Assembly (NCBI RefSeq): GCF_023217965.1
Contig: NZ_JALPSC010000002.1
Coordinates: forward strand, 558,001-622,000
Reading direction: 5' to 3'
DNA: 64,000 nucleotides
DNA from: Prevotella sp. E13-27
GTDB lineage: Bacteria; Bacteroidota; Bacteroidia; Bacteroidales; Bacteroidaceae
This document shows, piece by piece, positions 35,994 to 45,128 of this stretch (position 1 is its first letter; each line of letters opens with the position of its first letter). Below the pieces are notes generated by a model that searched no databases, was not told the origin of the DNA, and saw nothing but the letters and a program-made list of their open reading frames with translations. Both the position numbers and the translations under genes were made by a program.

Positions 35994-37060
35994 CGGTTTC
36001 CAGATAATATAGATTTTACTTTTGGGAAATAGTTTTCAAGCATCTTATATATAATTAAACATACTATAGTTGTTGCTAACACACAAAGAATGTATAGTAT
36101 AGCATGAAACGAAGCTGAACTATTGCTAAAGAACAATATACATGTCTTGCGCAGAACAATGGCAATTGGATAGTGGGTACAAAACACAATAAATGCTGCT
36201 TTGGGAAGAAGCGTATTTGTTAGCCCGCGACATGAACAATAGTCAGCAAGAAGAAAAAGTGCTGGTATGTTAAAAAGTAGAGCAAATCTATGAATCTGAA
36301 GATTGAATGGTGTAGGATAGAAAACATGTGATGCGATGTCTGCAATAGCAAAGATTATTGTCAGCGTAATCAATACTTTTTTATAGTGACTAAAACAATA
36401 GAGGGCATTCTTTTCCATAAGGGGGAAATAGGCCCCTAAACAGAAAAATAATATTGTTTGGGGGATAAAAGCATTATCATATGTTGTCATCCACCATCCG
36501 ATAACTACAAATAGGAATATCTCACGTCCGTATTTGACAAGATAATAAAAAATAGGTGATAAAACAGACATAATTAACAGATTCCTGATATACCATAATG
36601 GACAAAGGATTGGAGTAAAGTTTCCATTGTCAAATGATCCCCTATCCCAAAAGAGCCTTAGATAGTCGGATAAGTAATAGTCTTCAATATTTTTACCATT
36701 AATATCTTGAGGATAACCTATAGAATAGGCTATTAGGTAGATAACTAAAAGAAGTGCGTTCCAAACTAAGTAGGGAACAAGTAGCGTCTTTATACGTGAA
36801 TGTAGTTTTTGCAGATAACTTTTCTTGCTTGAGTAAAAGAGGATACCGGAAATGAAGAAAAAACCAGGGACACCAGTCTCACCTAACCAAAGGGCAGGTA
36901 GATATATTATGTTAAAGAAATTGTTAGATGATATACCTTCAATTTTAACGACAGAATAGCAGTGGAGAAGGATAATAAAAAAGATAAGCGGAAAACGTAA
37001 CCAAGAAATTGTATCGGAAAGACGTTGCTCGTTAATATTATGATACATATCATTTTTCAT
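35990..37060 (-). CDS. Acyltransferase-3 family membrane protein
   Basis: The 356-aa product has about ten membrane helices. Its N-terminus is typical of OafA/NodX-type O-acyltransferases: SWLRFPLIFFIILLHCY with the conserved Arg and His, then GVPGFFFISGILFY. These proteins move acetyl groups across the membrane to a periplasmic glycan acceptor. It overlaps its neighbours on both sides by four bases (Wzy-like upstream, SGNH downstream), so the genes are translationally coupled. The SGNH neighbour likely completes the O-acetylation reaction. Confidence 0.88.
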   Translation of the reverse strand: MKNDMYHNINEQRLSDTISWLRFPLIFFIILLHCYSVVKIEGISSNNFFNIIYLPALWLGETGVPGFFFISGILFYSSKKSYLQKLHSRIKTLLVPYLVWNALLLVIYLIAYSIGYPQDINGKNIEDYYLSDYLRLFWDRGSFDNGNFTPILCPLWYIRNLLIMSVLSPIFYYLVKYGREIFLFVVIGWWMTTYDNAFIPQTILFFCLGAYFPLMEKNALYCFSHYKKVLITLTIIFAIADIASHVFYPTPFNLQIHRFALLFNIPALFLLADYCSCRGLTNTLLPKAAFIVFCTHYPIAIVLRKTCILFFSNSSASFHAILYILCVLATTIVCLIIYKMLENYFPKVKSILSGNR

Positions 37061-38592
37061 ATTCCCACTAATTTGCTTTTCTTCTTTTCTATCTTTAATT
37101 TTTGTTCTTCTTCAATAATTTTTAAACGCTTTTCTTCAAATTCATTCCAAGATGATTCTAACTCGGGAAAGTTGTATACGACGGCAAGCATTCCGAAAAA
37201 GATCAAACCATTGGGATATTGTAATAGCACCTGATTACCATAGCCGCCTAACTGCATAGCAGCGAAAGCTCCGCAGATACCAGCTCCTACGCCCATTAGG
37301 GAACGGGATTTGACTTTGAAGAAAACAACCCAGGAGGCTCCTATAAACATGATTGCCATTGCTGCTAAGAAAACCGTAATACCAATGGCACCTGTTCGTA
37401 TCCATATAAACACATATTCTGAATCAGGAGGTAGGGTTGAGAGCTTTCGAAATTTGTTATTTGATGGGACATTATCCATGCCAGTTCCAATGCCTATTCC
37501 CCAAGGTGCATCAGCTAAATATTTCTTCATAACAGCCTGATTAATGTCACGAGCTTCCGTTGAAGCATCTTCCTTGTTGAAAGCAGATCTCATTCGGCGT
37601 ATCTGCTGATTGCCATTACCAATTTTAGTGAATATTAAGATAAATGCAAGAAGACCGAAAACAATAGCTGAAGGTACTGCTATTTTAAAAGATTTTGAAA
37701 GTACTATAAACACTACCAAACCAAAACCTAGACAGAAAATCGCAGTTCGAGTTCCTGACTGAAACATACCCCAAATGACAGCGAAACTTGTTAGTAAAAA
37801 GAATATCTTGTCTTTTTTGATTCGTGATGTGATTCCTATCACCATGAATGTAACAGCAGTAGCTGCAGCATTACACCCATAATTTGCTGCATCAGAGAAT
37901 GTGGAAAAGTATCTAACGAGCGTTCCACCTTGAATTATATGGGTTCTTCCAGCAGTCTGCAACCAAATGTTTTCTGATAAAGTAAAACCAAAAAATTTCT
38001 GATTGAAGGTCCAATACACGGAAAAAAGTGAAAGAAATGCCCATACTTTTAAAAGCTTATAAAGCTTTTCAGGAGTGTCTATGTAAATAGTGAATATTAG
38101 AAAAGTCCATAATAGAGATATACATAATAAACGAAATCCTGCAAACCATGCACCGATATTAATGCCTAATCCACATGTGTCATTGAATATTTCAATAAAA
38201 CCAAGCCCACACCATAACAAAATAGCCAAAAGCATTATATTGAGTGTACGGCTGAATTTTGATTCGCCAGAAGAAACTATAATGGCCGAAATAACTAGTA
38301 TGATTTCAAATCCCTCATTATATAGGGACATAGGAATACCATTTGGCAAAAAACGATGCCGTCCTGCAAAATGCAAGAAATAGTTAATAATGAACAACGC
38401 CCAAAAACAAGTCATTTGGTGACGAAACGTACCAATTACCACCAAGACAAAGACTGGTATCATGCAGATTATTGCAAAGGGGGCAAAACCAGCTGTGATG
38501 AACTCGTATATGGCTAGCAAAAACAGGAGAAAGAGTATGGATACTCTTCCTCCATTTTTACTTGTATATGATTTAAACGTAGTTGAAGCCAT
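37057..38592 (-). CDS. Wzy/O-antigen-ligase-like membrane protein
   Basis: The 511-aa product has roughly 11-13 membrane helices and a large periplasmic loop (about residues 320-395) containing PWGIGIGTGMDNVPSNNKFRK, before PPDSEYVFIWIRTGAIG. Such loops are characteristic of the Wzy polymerase/WaaL ligase superfamily. It ends in a charged Glu/Lys-rich cytoplasmic tail. Position next to the Wzz/Wzc-like gene (2-base gap) favours polymerase over ligase, but the sequence does not separate the two. Confidence 0.82.
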   Translation of the reverse strand: MASTTFKSYTSKNGGRVSILFLLFLLAIYEFITAGFAPFAIICMIPVFVLVVIGTFRHQMTCFWALFIINYFLHFAGRHRFLPNGIPMSLYNEGFEIILVISAIIVSSGESKFSRTLNIMLLAILLWCGLGFIEIFNDTCGLGINIGAWFAGFRLLCISLLWTFLIFTIYIDTPEKLYKLLKVWAFLSLFSVYWTFNQKFFGFTLSENIWLQTAGRTHIIQGGTLVRYFSTFSDAANYGCNAAATAVTFMVIGITSRIKKDKIFFLLTSFAVIWGMFQSGTRTAIFCLGFGLVVFIVLSKSFKIAVPSAIVFGLLAFILIFTKIGNGNQQIRRMRSAFNKEDASTEARDINQAVMKKYLADAPWGIGIGTGMDNVPSNNKFRKLSTLPPDSEYVFIWIRTGAIGITVFLAAMAIMFIGASWVVFFKVKSRSLMGVGAGICGAFAAMQLGGYGNQVLLQYPNGLIFFGMLAVVYNFPELESSWNEFEEKRLKIIEEEQKLKIEKKKSKLVGI

Positions 38593-38594
38593 TG

Positions 38595-40772
38595 TTACTT
38601 AGCATGTTCGTTTTCGGTTGCCGTTAGACCTAACTGCGAGATGCGATAAACGAAGTTATTAAAACGAGTGTATGGTGGCAGCTGTCCAACAAACTCTTCT
38701 ACTGCATAGCGGCTCGCTTCGGTAAGATACATGAAAAGGCTCTTCTTGTCTTCGAGACGTGACTGAAGTTCTTTGAGTGCCTTTTGGTCAACATCTTTCC
38801 AGGTTCGATTTGCACGTGTAACCATAAGATTAATTGTTCCAAGATTAAGCAGAGCTGAAGGAACAGCATTATCATCGAGGTTAGGATATTCTACTATTGC
38901 AATCTCGTTTGGCTGAATATCTGGGCACAAGTCTTTAATATCTTTTGCCATAATATAGCGGCTGTCTTCAGCTAAGAAGTCTTCATCGTAAGTTAGACGA
39001 CGTACCTGAAGACCTATGGATACCCAGTAGTTTTCCAGCTCTTGTGCGAGGTAACTCTTTCCATTTGCTGCATCAGTAGAGAGCAGGTTAAGTACATTCT
39101 GCTTTCCTTCAGAGAAGTATGGTAGTATAGCCTTACTAAGCTGTCGCAAAGCCATATCGGAGATGGTCTTGTTGAAACGGCGGTAGCGCAAAGAACTTTC
39201 TTTGGGGAAACAGCCGATAACAGGAATATTCGTGATTCGCTCAGAACGCATGCGGTCACGAAGTGTACGGTCGAGCAGTTCAATGATTAAGAAGCTAAGT
39301 GCTATCATAAAGAATGTCAGCATGAATGCACCAATCAGTATCATCATTCGATTCGTTGACTGTGCGTTAAGTGGGAACATAGGAGGGTTTAGGATACTCA
39401 GAGTCGCAGTTGACATCTGTAGGTTGCGCTGACGCAGACGAGCTGCATTAAGAGCACGCAACATCTCGATATAGTTGCCCTCAATGAAACTTATGTGACG
39501 TTCCTTGCGGTCAAGAGTAGCACCGATAGGAGAGTATTTCTGATACTGTTTGTCGATACTCTCGCGCATAATGTCTTGTGCCTGAATCTCAGCCTTGGTT
39601 TTCTCAAGGAGAAGTATTTGTTCAAGCCACTTGTCAATAAGCTCACTCGCTTTTACACCAGTATCTGTGCTATAGTTGTTTGCTTCAATAGTCCTGGTGA
39701 GTTCCTTTACTTTGTCTGTGGCTTCGCGCAGCTGGCGTTCTGCTTTCGCCAATTCTATCTGTGCTTCAGACTCAGTTCCGCCAACTTCGCTATTCATAAG
39801 ACGCAGATTTGAAATACGAGACTGGAGACGAGATATATCACGAACGAGAGAGGTGAATTCTTTGTTTGATGTAATAATTTGCTGACGGTTTCCAAGTTGA
39901 CGCTCAAGATATGAAATCAGTGCTTGAGTTGTTACCATGTTCATTCGCAACTCGTTTACAGTAACTTGTTGCTGTTGCTCAAGAACAGTAAGCTGTTTTG
40001 TCTGCTCGGGGTAATTAATGATACCATGCTTCATATTATACCGTATGAGATCATTCTCAGCATGGGTTAATTGCTTGTAAAGTCTTGCTACCTCGCGCTC
40101 GAAGAACTTGATTACATTATGTGTTTCACCATATCGGAGATTCTGATATTGACGAGCAAAGACATCGTTGAGAATATCAATGGTATTATAGCAAATACCA
40201 GGATCATTGGATGAATATGCTATGTCGATGAGGTCTGTGTTTCCAAGCTGCATTACCTTAAGTTTAGCAGTTATGTTATTTATTCCAAAGTAAGGATGAT
40301 AGTTTAAAATTCCAAAAAGGTAATTGCCTTGCGATGCTTTTTCATATGCACGTAAGTTGGCATAGCTGGCGTTTTCACTATTATGATTTATAAGTGCTTT
40401 GACATCTGCAGGTACACTGGCATCAAGCTGACGGAAGTGTTCAGCTGTAATATAGTTATTGTCTTTGTTCGGGTTGCCATACATCATACAACGAGCAAAT
40501 AGACGGAGAGAAACTTCATGTATGGTGTTATCTGTAGTAATAATCAGAATAAGGTTTTGAAGGTTCGTTTGAGCATTACCACCAGCAATACCACTACCAC
40601 CCTCAATGTTATAACCTGTAAGCATACCTGTATAGATTGTGGTGTTGGCATCATATACTCGCTCAAGGTTACGTGTAAGAAACCATGCAATTATAAGGGA
40701 TATGAGAGGCAGTATAACAAGATACCACCTTATTTTATATAAGAATCTGACTATATATCTGAAAATATCCAT
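38595..40772 (-). CDS. Wzz/Wzc-like polysaccharide co-polymerase with degenerate kinase domain
   Basis: The 725-aa product has two membrane helices (about 15-33 and 480-500) flanking a long periplasmic coiled-coil region, as in Wzz/GumC/Wzc co-polymerases that set chain length. The cytoplasmic C-terminus (about 530-725) has the BY-kinase fold outline: a Walker-A-like STDAANGKSYLAQ (GKS at 571-573). However, the Walker A' and B Asp-rich motifs read LTYDEDF and IAIVEYPN, and the C-terminal Tyr cluster is absent. It is probably a pseudokinase. It lies between the TolC-like and Wzy-like genes. Confidence 0.88.
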   Translation of the reverse strand: MDIFRYIVRFLYKIRWYLVILPLISLIIAWFLTRNLERVYDANTTIYTGMLTGYNIEGGSGIAGGNAQTNLQNLILIITTDNTIHEVSLRLFARCMMYGNPNKDNNYITAEHFRQLDASVPADVKALINHNSENASYANLRAYEKASQGNYLFGILNYHPYFGINNITAKLKVMQLGNTDLIDIAYSSNDPGICYNTIDILNDVFARQYQNLRYGETHNVIKFFEREVARLYKQLTHAENDLIRYNMKHGIINYPEQTKQLTVLEQQQQVTVNELRMNMVTTQALISYLERQLGNRQQIITSNKEFTSLVRDISRLQSRISNLRLMNSEVGGTESEAQIELAKAERQLREATDKVKELTRTIEANNYSTDTGVKASELIDKWLEQILLLEKTKAEIQAQDIMRESIDKQYQKYSPIGATLDRKERHISFIEGNYIEMLRALNAARLRQRNLQMSTATLSILNPPMFPLNAQSTNRMMILIGAFMLTFFMIALSFLIIELLDRTLRDRMRSERITNIPVIGCFPKESSLRYRRFNKTISDMALRQLSKAILPYFSEGKQNVLNLLSTDAANGKSYLAQELENYWVSIGLQVRRLTYDEDFLAEDSRYIMAKDIKDLCPDIQPNEIAIVEYPNLDDNAVPSALLNLGTINLMVTRANRTWKDVDQKALKELQSRLEDKKSLFMYLTEASRYAVEEFVGQLPPYTRFNNFVYRISQLGLTATENEHAK

Positions 40773-40783
40773 ATTCTTTCTTG

Positions 40784-41740
40784 TTATTTGATTTCTTTTT
40801 TAGATTTCTCAGCTTTTTCTTTCTTCTCACGCTCTGCTTTTTCCATAGCAGCAATTTTCTTTTCTTCTTTCTCTGTCTCTTCTTTAATACGCTTTTCAAT
40901 AGCTTTGTTTTCTTTGCGTATCTGCTTTTCAGACTTCCTGACTGTGCTATCTAAGGTAATTTCTGTGGTGGTGTTTGTCAAAATAGGCGTGTGGCTGAGA
41001 ATCTCAAGTGTAACTATGTCTGTGGTTATTTGAGTAAGTAAACCTTGATAGGTGTTCACTGCATTTTGTCCACGAAGACTACTATAGGCATAGTCACCAA
41101 TCTGCATGTTGCCTTGATGGAAATCCTCTTCTTCCAATTGGTTCGCACCTTGATATATGGCAGCGCTTATACCAGCAGTCTTCAAGGCTGACAGGTTATT
41201 CGTAATACGAATGTAGAGCGTTACTATTTGAAGTTTGAGATCATCGAATGCTGCATCTTTTTTCAATTTTGCTTCTTCGACCAATAGACGTTTACGCCTT
41301 ACCGACTGAGTGATGTCAAGAAGATCTTCAAGTGGTACGTTTACGCTAACACCAATGTTCCAATAATTCTGCTCTGACCCCTGAAACTGATAAATCATTG
41401 TGCTGTATGTTGACGAGTTGTTTCCCCACATGTCTGTCTTTCCATAACTGTAACTACCGTGTCCATTGACATATGAGAAAATATGTTTCTTCTGTTTAGT
41501 TACATCAGCCTGAAGTATTTCCTGCTGTTTGGCAAACTGAAGGATGTTTGGATTTGATTTTGCATTCTCGAAGAGTACGCCAAGTGGTGGCAAATGGAAA
41601 TCAGAGAAATTGATATCCTTACTAAAGCTAGAATCAAAGAAACCAGCACTAATACCACTGTCATCGAGCGTTTGTGACATTGCTGATGAGCCTATGGCAC
41701 AAAAAGATACTATAAACAAAAGTCGTTTCAACATTTTCAT
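40784..41740 (-). CDS. TolC-like outer-membrane protein with charged tail
   Basis: The 318-aa product has a signal peptide (MKMLKRLLFIVSFCAIGSSAMSQ, cleaved near residue 22) and the helical pattern of TolC/OEP proteins (LPPLGVLFENAKSNPNIL, VSVNVPLEDLLDITQSVRRKR). It is shorter than a full TolC (about 430-490 aa) and ends in a ~50-residue Lys/Glu coiled-coil tail. No Wza-type exporter is present in the block, so this protein may fulfil the outer-membrane or periplasmic role. That is inferred from position. Confidence 0.8.
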   Translation of the reverse strand: MKMLKRLLFIVSFCAIGSSAMSQTLDDSGISAGFFDSSFSKDINFSDFHLPPLGVLFENAKSNPNILQFAKQQEILQADVTKQKKHIFSYVNGHGSYSYGKTDMWGNNSSTYSTMIYQFQGSEQNYWNIGVSVNVPLEDLLDITQSVRRKRLLVEEAKLKKDAAFDDLKLQIVTLYIRITNNLSALKTAGISAAIYQGANQLEEEDFHQGNMQIGDYAYSSLRGQNAVNTYQGLLTQITTDIVTLEILSHTPILTNTTTEITLDSTVRKSEKQIRKENKAIEKRIKEETEKEEKKIAAMEKAEREKKEKAEKSKKEIK

Positions 41741-41754
41741 TGTCAGTCTTTATT

Positions 41755-42984
41755 TCAGACATTTTCGTCTTGAATGAATGCGAAAAGTGTGCGCCAGATA
41801 ATCTTCATGTCAAGAGCAAAGTTATATGTCTGACCATAGAGAATGTCGAGCTGTTTTCTCTCTTCGGCGGACATATTACCTCCTTTTCCCCGTTCTTCAA
41901 CCTGCCATAGGCCAGTAAGTCCTGCAGGAGCCATGAAGCGATCGATACTTGAGTCGGCAGTTAACTTCTCAGCTTCGTAGAGTGGGAGAGGACGGTTACC
42001 AACTATAGACATGTCGCCTTTGAGGATATTGAATAGCTGTGGCAATTCGTCAATACTTGTCTTGCGGATGAAACGGCCTACCTTTGTTATGCGTGGATCA
42101 TTTTCAATTTTGACGAATGCATTATTTATGTCTTCTTCTTTCTGTTTAGAGAAATCGCTTTCTGATACGACAAAGTCGTCTCCAACAAGCATTACCTCAT
42201 CGTCGCTAATCATCATCTCAGACTCCATACCCAAGTCGAACATGTTCTGCTCTGCTTCTTCGCCTAAGGGTGATGTTATAACGGTCTTTGGCTCTTTTTC
42301 GTCTTCTTTATGCTCGGCATATTGGTTGTTACTCTTGCTCAGTTCTTTAAGACGCTTGTCTGCATCGTTATACATTGAACGGAACTTGAGAAAATCAAAG
42401 ATGGTATAGTTAGTTCCTACACGTTTTGATTTGTAAAGCACAGGACCTTTAGGATCTTCAATCTTTATTGCTATTGCTGTGATAATCATCGGAATTGCAG
42501 CAATAATCAGACCAATAAGCGAGAAAACGATATCGAAAGTACGTTTCCAAAGAGGAATTTTAAAACTGAGGATCTTCTGCTTTGTTGTTTGGCGAGTGAA
42601 GAGAACGTCTTCTCTGTTACATATAAACATCAACTTCTTGTTCATATCAGTAACAGAAGCGTTAATGTCTAATGTATCGTTGATACCGCACTGTTGATAT
42701 GTCTGTCGCTCTTCTTCGTCCATGGCAGCCGTTAGCAGAATGATATACACATCTTTATTGTTCTTGCGGAGATATGTAATTGCTGTTATATCTTCAGCTC
42801 TCACGTTTTTCTCGTAGAACAATATGAAATGCTCGTTACCTTTGCTTGATGAGCAAACAGTAGCAGCCTCTTTATATGTTTTTGTGAAGATGACTTGTCT
42901 GCCTGGCAGATACTTCAGTCGTTCCTCTGTTTGTGGATTGTTTCCTAAATAGATGATACCTATCATGGCATAATGACGTATCAA
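41755..42984 (-). CDS. Initiating undecaprenyl-phosphate sugar transferase with pseudo-receiver domain
   Basis: The 409-aa product ends in a polyprenyl-phosphate hexose-1-phosphate transferase domain (membrane helix about 150-172; RVGTNYTIFDFLKFRSM; NDPRITKVGRFIRKTSIDELPQL; GDMSIVGNRPLPL). This enzyme loads the first sugar on undecaprenyl phosphate. Residues 1-125 look like a receiver domain (IILLTAAMDEEERQTY) but lack the phosphorylatable Asp. Residues about 216-293 are a highly acidic insertion inside the catalytic domain. A real single-domain response regulator gene lies 22 bases upstream. Confidence 0.88.
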   Translation of the reverse strand: MIRHYAMIGIIYLGNNPQTEERLKYLPGRQVIFTKTYKEAATVCSSSKGNEHFILFYEKNVRAEDITAITYLRKNNKDVYIILLTAAMDEEERQTYQQCGINDTLDINASVTDMNKKLMFICNREDVLFTRQTTKQKILSFKIPLWKRTFDIVFSLIGLIIAAIPMIITAIAIKIEDPKGPVLYKSKRVGTNYTIFDFLKFRSMYNDADKRLKELSKSNNQYAEHKEDEKEPKTVITSPLGEEAEQNMFDLGMESEMMISDDEVMLVGDDFVVSESDFSKQKEEDINNAFVKIENDPRITKVGRFIRKTSIDELPQLFNILKGDMSIVGNRPLPLYEAEKLTADSSIDRFMAPAGLTGLWQVEERGKGGNMSAEERKQLDILYGQTYNFALDMKIIWRTLFAFIQDENV

Positions 42985-43006
42985 TAATATGGCGTTTTCT
43001 GATTAC

Positions 43007-43375
43007 TTAATTTGGCAGAATCTTTTTTACCCTAATCTTAAGCTCCATTGGGTTGAATGGCTTTACAATATAGTCTTCTGCACCGATCTCAAGCAGACGA
43101 ATGCGCTCGCTAGTTGAGTCTTCGCTTGAAAGCATTATAACTGGAATATGACGGAAAAGCTCGTTCTGCTTAATCCACTCAAGGAAATCATCTCCGCGCA
43201 TTCCTGGCATACGGATGTCTGAAATAATGAGGTCTGGAGTGTTACCAGCTTGCAGCCATTTAACACCCTGAAGTCCGTCAGGTAACCATTGCACGTCATA
43301 ATCGCTCATAAGATAAATTGAGAGAACTTTTGCAATGGTTTCTTTGTCGTCAAGAATCAAAATTTTCTTTTTCAT
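43007..43375 (-). CDS. Single-domain response regulator
   Basis: The 122-aa product is a CheY-like receiver with no output domain: acidic pair D9/D10, phospho-acceptor D53 in IISDIRMPGM, the Ser of VIMLSSED and the Lys of YIVKPFNPME. It heads the leftward polysaccharide block, 22 bases before the initiating transferase, whose N-terminus is itself receiver-like. A regulatory contact between the two is plausible but inferred. No histidine kinase gene is adjacent. Confidence 0.93.
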   Translation of the reverse strand: MKKKILILDDKETIAKVLSIYLMSDYDVQWLPDGLQGVKWLQAGNTPDLIISDIRMPGMRGDDFLEWIKQNELFRHIPVIMLSSEDSTSERIRLLEIGAEDYIVKPFNPMELKIRVKKILPN

Positions 43376-43424
43376 ATATGAAATATTTTTCCTAAATTAA
43401 CCAAGGTTGATTGTTTATAAAGTG

Positions 43425-43432
43425 CAAAGTTA
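43425..43432 (-). promoter_or_regulatory. -7 box heading the polysaccharide block
   Basis: TAACTTTG on the minus strand is an exact match and is followed by CA. The leader to the response-regulator ATG is about 45 bases. Confidence 0.55.
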
Positions 43433-43487
43433 AGAAAAAACTTGGAAAGGTCGTAAAAAAATAAGCAAAAATTAAAGAAAAAGTGAT

Positions 43488-43495
43488 TATTTTTG
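43488..43495 (+). promoter_or_regulatory. -7 box for xylB
   Basis: TATTTTTG matches TAnnTTTG; the predicted leader before the xylB ATG is about 75 bases. Confidence 0.5.
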
Positions 43496-43575
43496 TTGGT
43501 AAGGAAAAGTTTTTAGGGAAAATCATCGTTCATTCGTATAATTATACAGACTGTAATTTTTAAACTTTATATTCA

Positions 43576-45066
43576 ATGACACAGAGATATCTTTTAGGTT
43601 TCGACGTAGGCAGCTCTTCTGTAAAGGCTTCGCTCGTCAATGCAGACAATGGTAAGTGTGTTTCATCTGCTTTCTTCCCAGAAAAGGAAGCCCCAATAAT
43701 GGCTGCTAAGGCTGGATGGGCAGAACAGGAACCCGAATCTTGGTGGAAGTATGCTAAGCAGTCTCTTCAGAAAATAATGGCAGACGCTCAAGTTAAAGGA
43801 GATGAAATCGTTGCAATAGGTATTTCATACCAAATGCACGGATTAGTTTGTGTGGACAATAATCTTAAGCCTTTGCGTCCAGCCATTATTTGGTGCGATT
43901 CACGTGCTGTTCCTTATGGTGAACGTGCTTTCAGCGAGCTCGGAAGCAATCAGTGCTTGGCTCATCTGCTTAACTCGCCTGGTAACTTTACAGCAGCTAA
44001 ACTTGCGTGGGTTAAAGAAAATGAGCCAGAACTGTTCGAGAAGATATATAAGATTATGCTTCCTGGCGATTATCTTGCAATGCGTCTAAGCGGCACAGTT
44101 AATACTACGGTTAGTGGCTTGAGTGAAGGAATGTTTTGGGATTTCAAAGAGAATAGTATTGCAAAGTTCCTTCTTGATTATTATGGTATTTCTGAATCAC
44201 TCATTCCTGATATTAAACCTACGTTTTCAGAACAATGTGTTGTAAGCAAGGAGGCTGCTGAGGAATTGGGACTGAAAGCTGGTACGCCTATTACATATCG
44301 TGGTGGAGACCAGCCAAATAACGCTCTGTCATTAAATGTTTTTGAACCAGGTGAAATTGCTGCTACAGCAGGAACTAGTGGAGTTGTTTATGGCGTTCTT
44401 GGTGAGGTCGGTTACGACACGAAATCTCGTGTTAACACATTCGCTCATGTAAACCATAGTGCTGATGCGACCCGCTTAGGAGTACTTCTTTGTATTAATG
44501 GTACAGGTATTCTTAATGCTTGGATGCATCGCAATGTAACTTTTGATATGGGATATGCTGAGATGAATGATTTGGCAGCTCAGGCTACAATCGGTTCTGA
44601 TGGCGTTTGTATCATGCCTTTTGGCAATGGTGCAGAAAGAGTTCTTGAGAACAAGGAACTTGGTTGTTCGATTCATGGACTCAACTTCAATAAACATACT
44701 CGTGCACATATTGTACGTGCTGCTCAGGAAGGAATTGTTTTCTCGTTCTGTTACGGTATGGAAATAATGCGTGAGATGGGTATGGATATCAAGAAGATTC
44801 ATGCTGGCAAGGCAAACATGTTCCTCTCACCACTTTTCCGCAACACCTTAGCAGGAGTGAGTGGAGCAACAATTGAACTATATGAGACAGATGGTTCGGT
44901 AGGTGCTGCTAAGGGTGCTGGTATGGGCGCTGGAATATATAGTGACCATAATGATGCTTTCTCAACACTTGAGAAATTACAGGTTATTGAACCAGATTCA
45001 GCTCATCGTGATGAGTATTTGGCAGCTTACACACATTGGAAGCAGGTAATGGAGAAACAACTCTAA
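43576..45066 (+). CDS. xylB: Xylulokinase
   Basis: The 496-aa product is an FGGY-family sugar kinase that phosphorylates D-xylulose to xylulose 5-phosphate. The N-terminal ATPase motif is LGFDVGSSSVKASLV. The substrate segment is GISYQMHGLVCVD, and the second-domain motif YRGGDQPNNALSLNVF carries the catalytic Asp, followed by GEIAATAGTSGVVYG. The length is right for XylB. It stands alone between two promoters and a terminator, with no xylose isomerase gene beside it. Specificity for xylulose over other ketoses rests on overall resemblance. Confidence 0.92.
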   Translation: MTQRYLLGFDVGSSSVKASLVNADNGKCVSSAFFPEKEAPIMAAKAGWAEQEPESWWKYAKQSLQKIMADAQVKGDEIVAIGISYQMHGLVCVDNNLKPLRPAIIWCDSRAVPYGERAFSELGSNQCLAHLLNSPGNFTAAKLAWVKENEPELFEKIYKIMLPGDYLAMRLSGTVNTTVSGLSEGMFWDFKENSIAKFLLDYYGISESLIPDIKPTFSEQCVVSKEAAEELGLKAGTPITYRGGDQPNNALSLNVFEPGEIAATAGTSGVVYGVLGEVGYDTKSRVNTFAHVNHSADATRLGVLLCINGTGILNAWMHRNVTFDMGYAEMNDLAAQATIGSDGVCIMPFGNGAERVLENKELGCSIHGLNFNKHTRAHIVRAAQEGIVFSFCYGMEIMREMGMDIKKIHAGKANMFLSPLFRNTLAGVSGATIELYETDGSVGAAKGAGMGAGIYSDHNDAFSTLEKLQVIEPDSAHRDEYLAAYTHWKQVMEKQL

Positions 45067-45091
45067 TGCTATTGTGCTAAGTCTGAAAGTT

Positions 45092-45121
45092 AGCGGCTGC
45101 TTCATTAATGAGGCAGCCGCT
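45092..45121. terminator. Hairpin terminator between xylB and the convergent acetyltransferase gene
   Basis: AGCGGCTGC pairs perfectly with GCAGCCGCT around a 12-base loop that can extend the stem. T-runs are weak on both sides, so termination efficiency is uncertain. Confidence 0.65.
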
Positions 45122-45128
45122 ATTAAGT

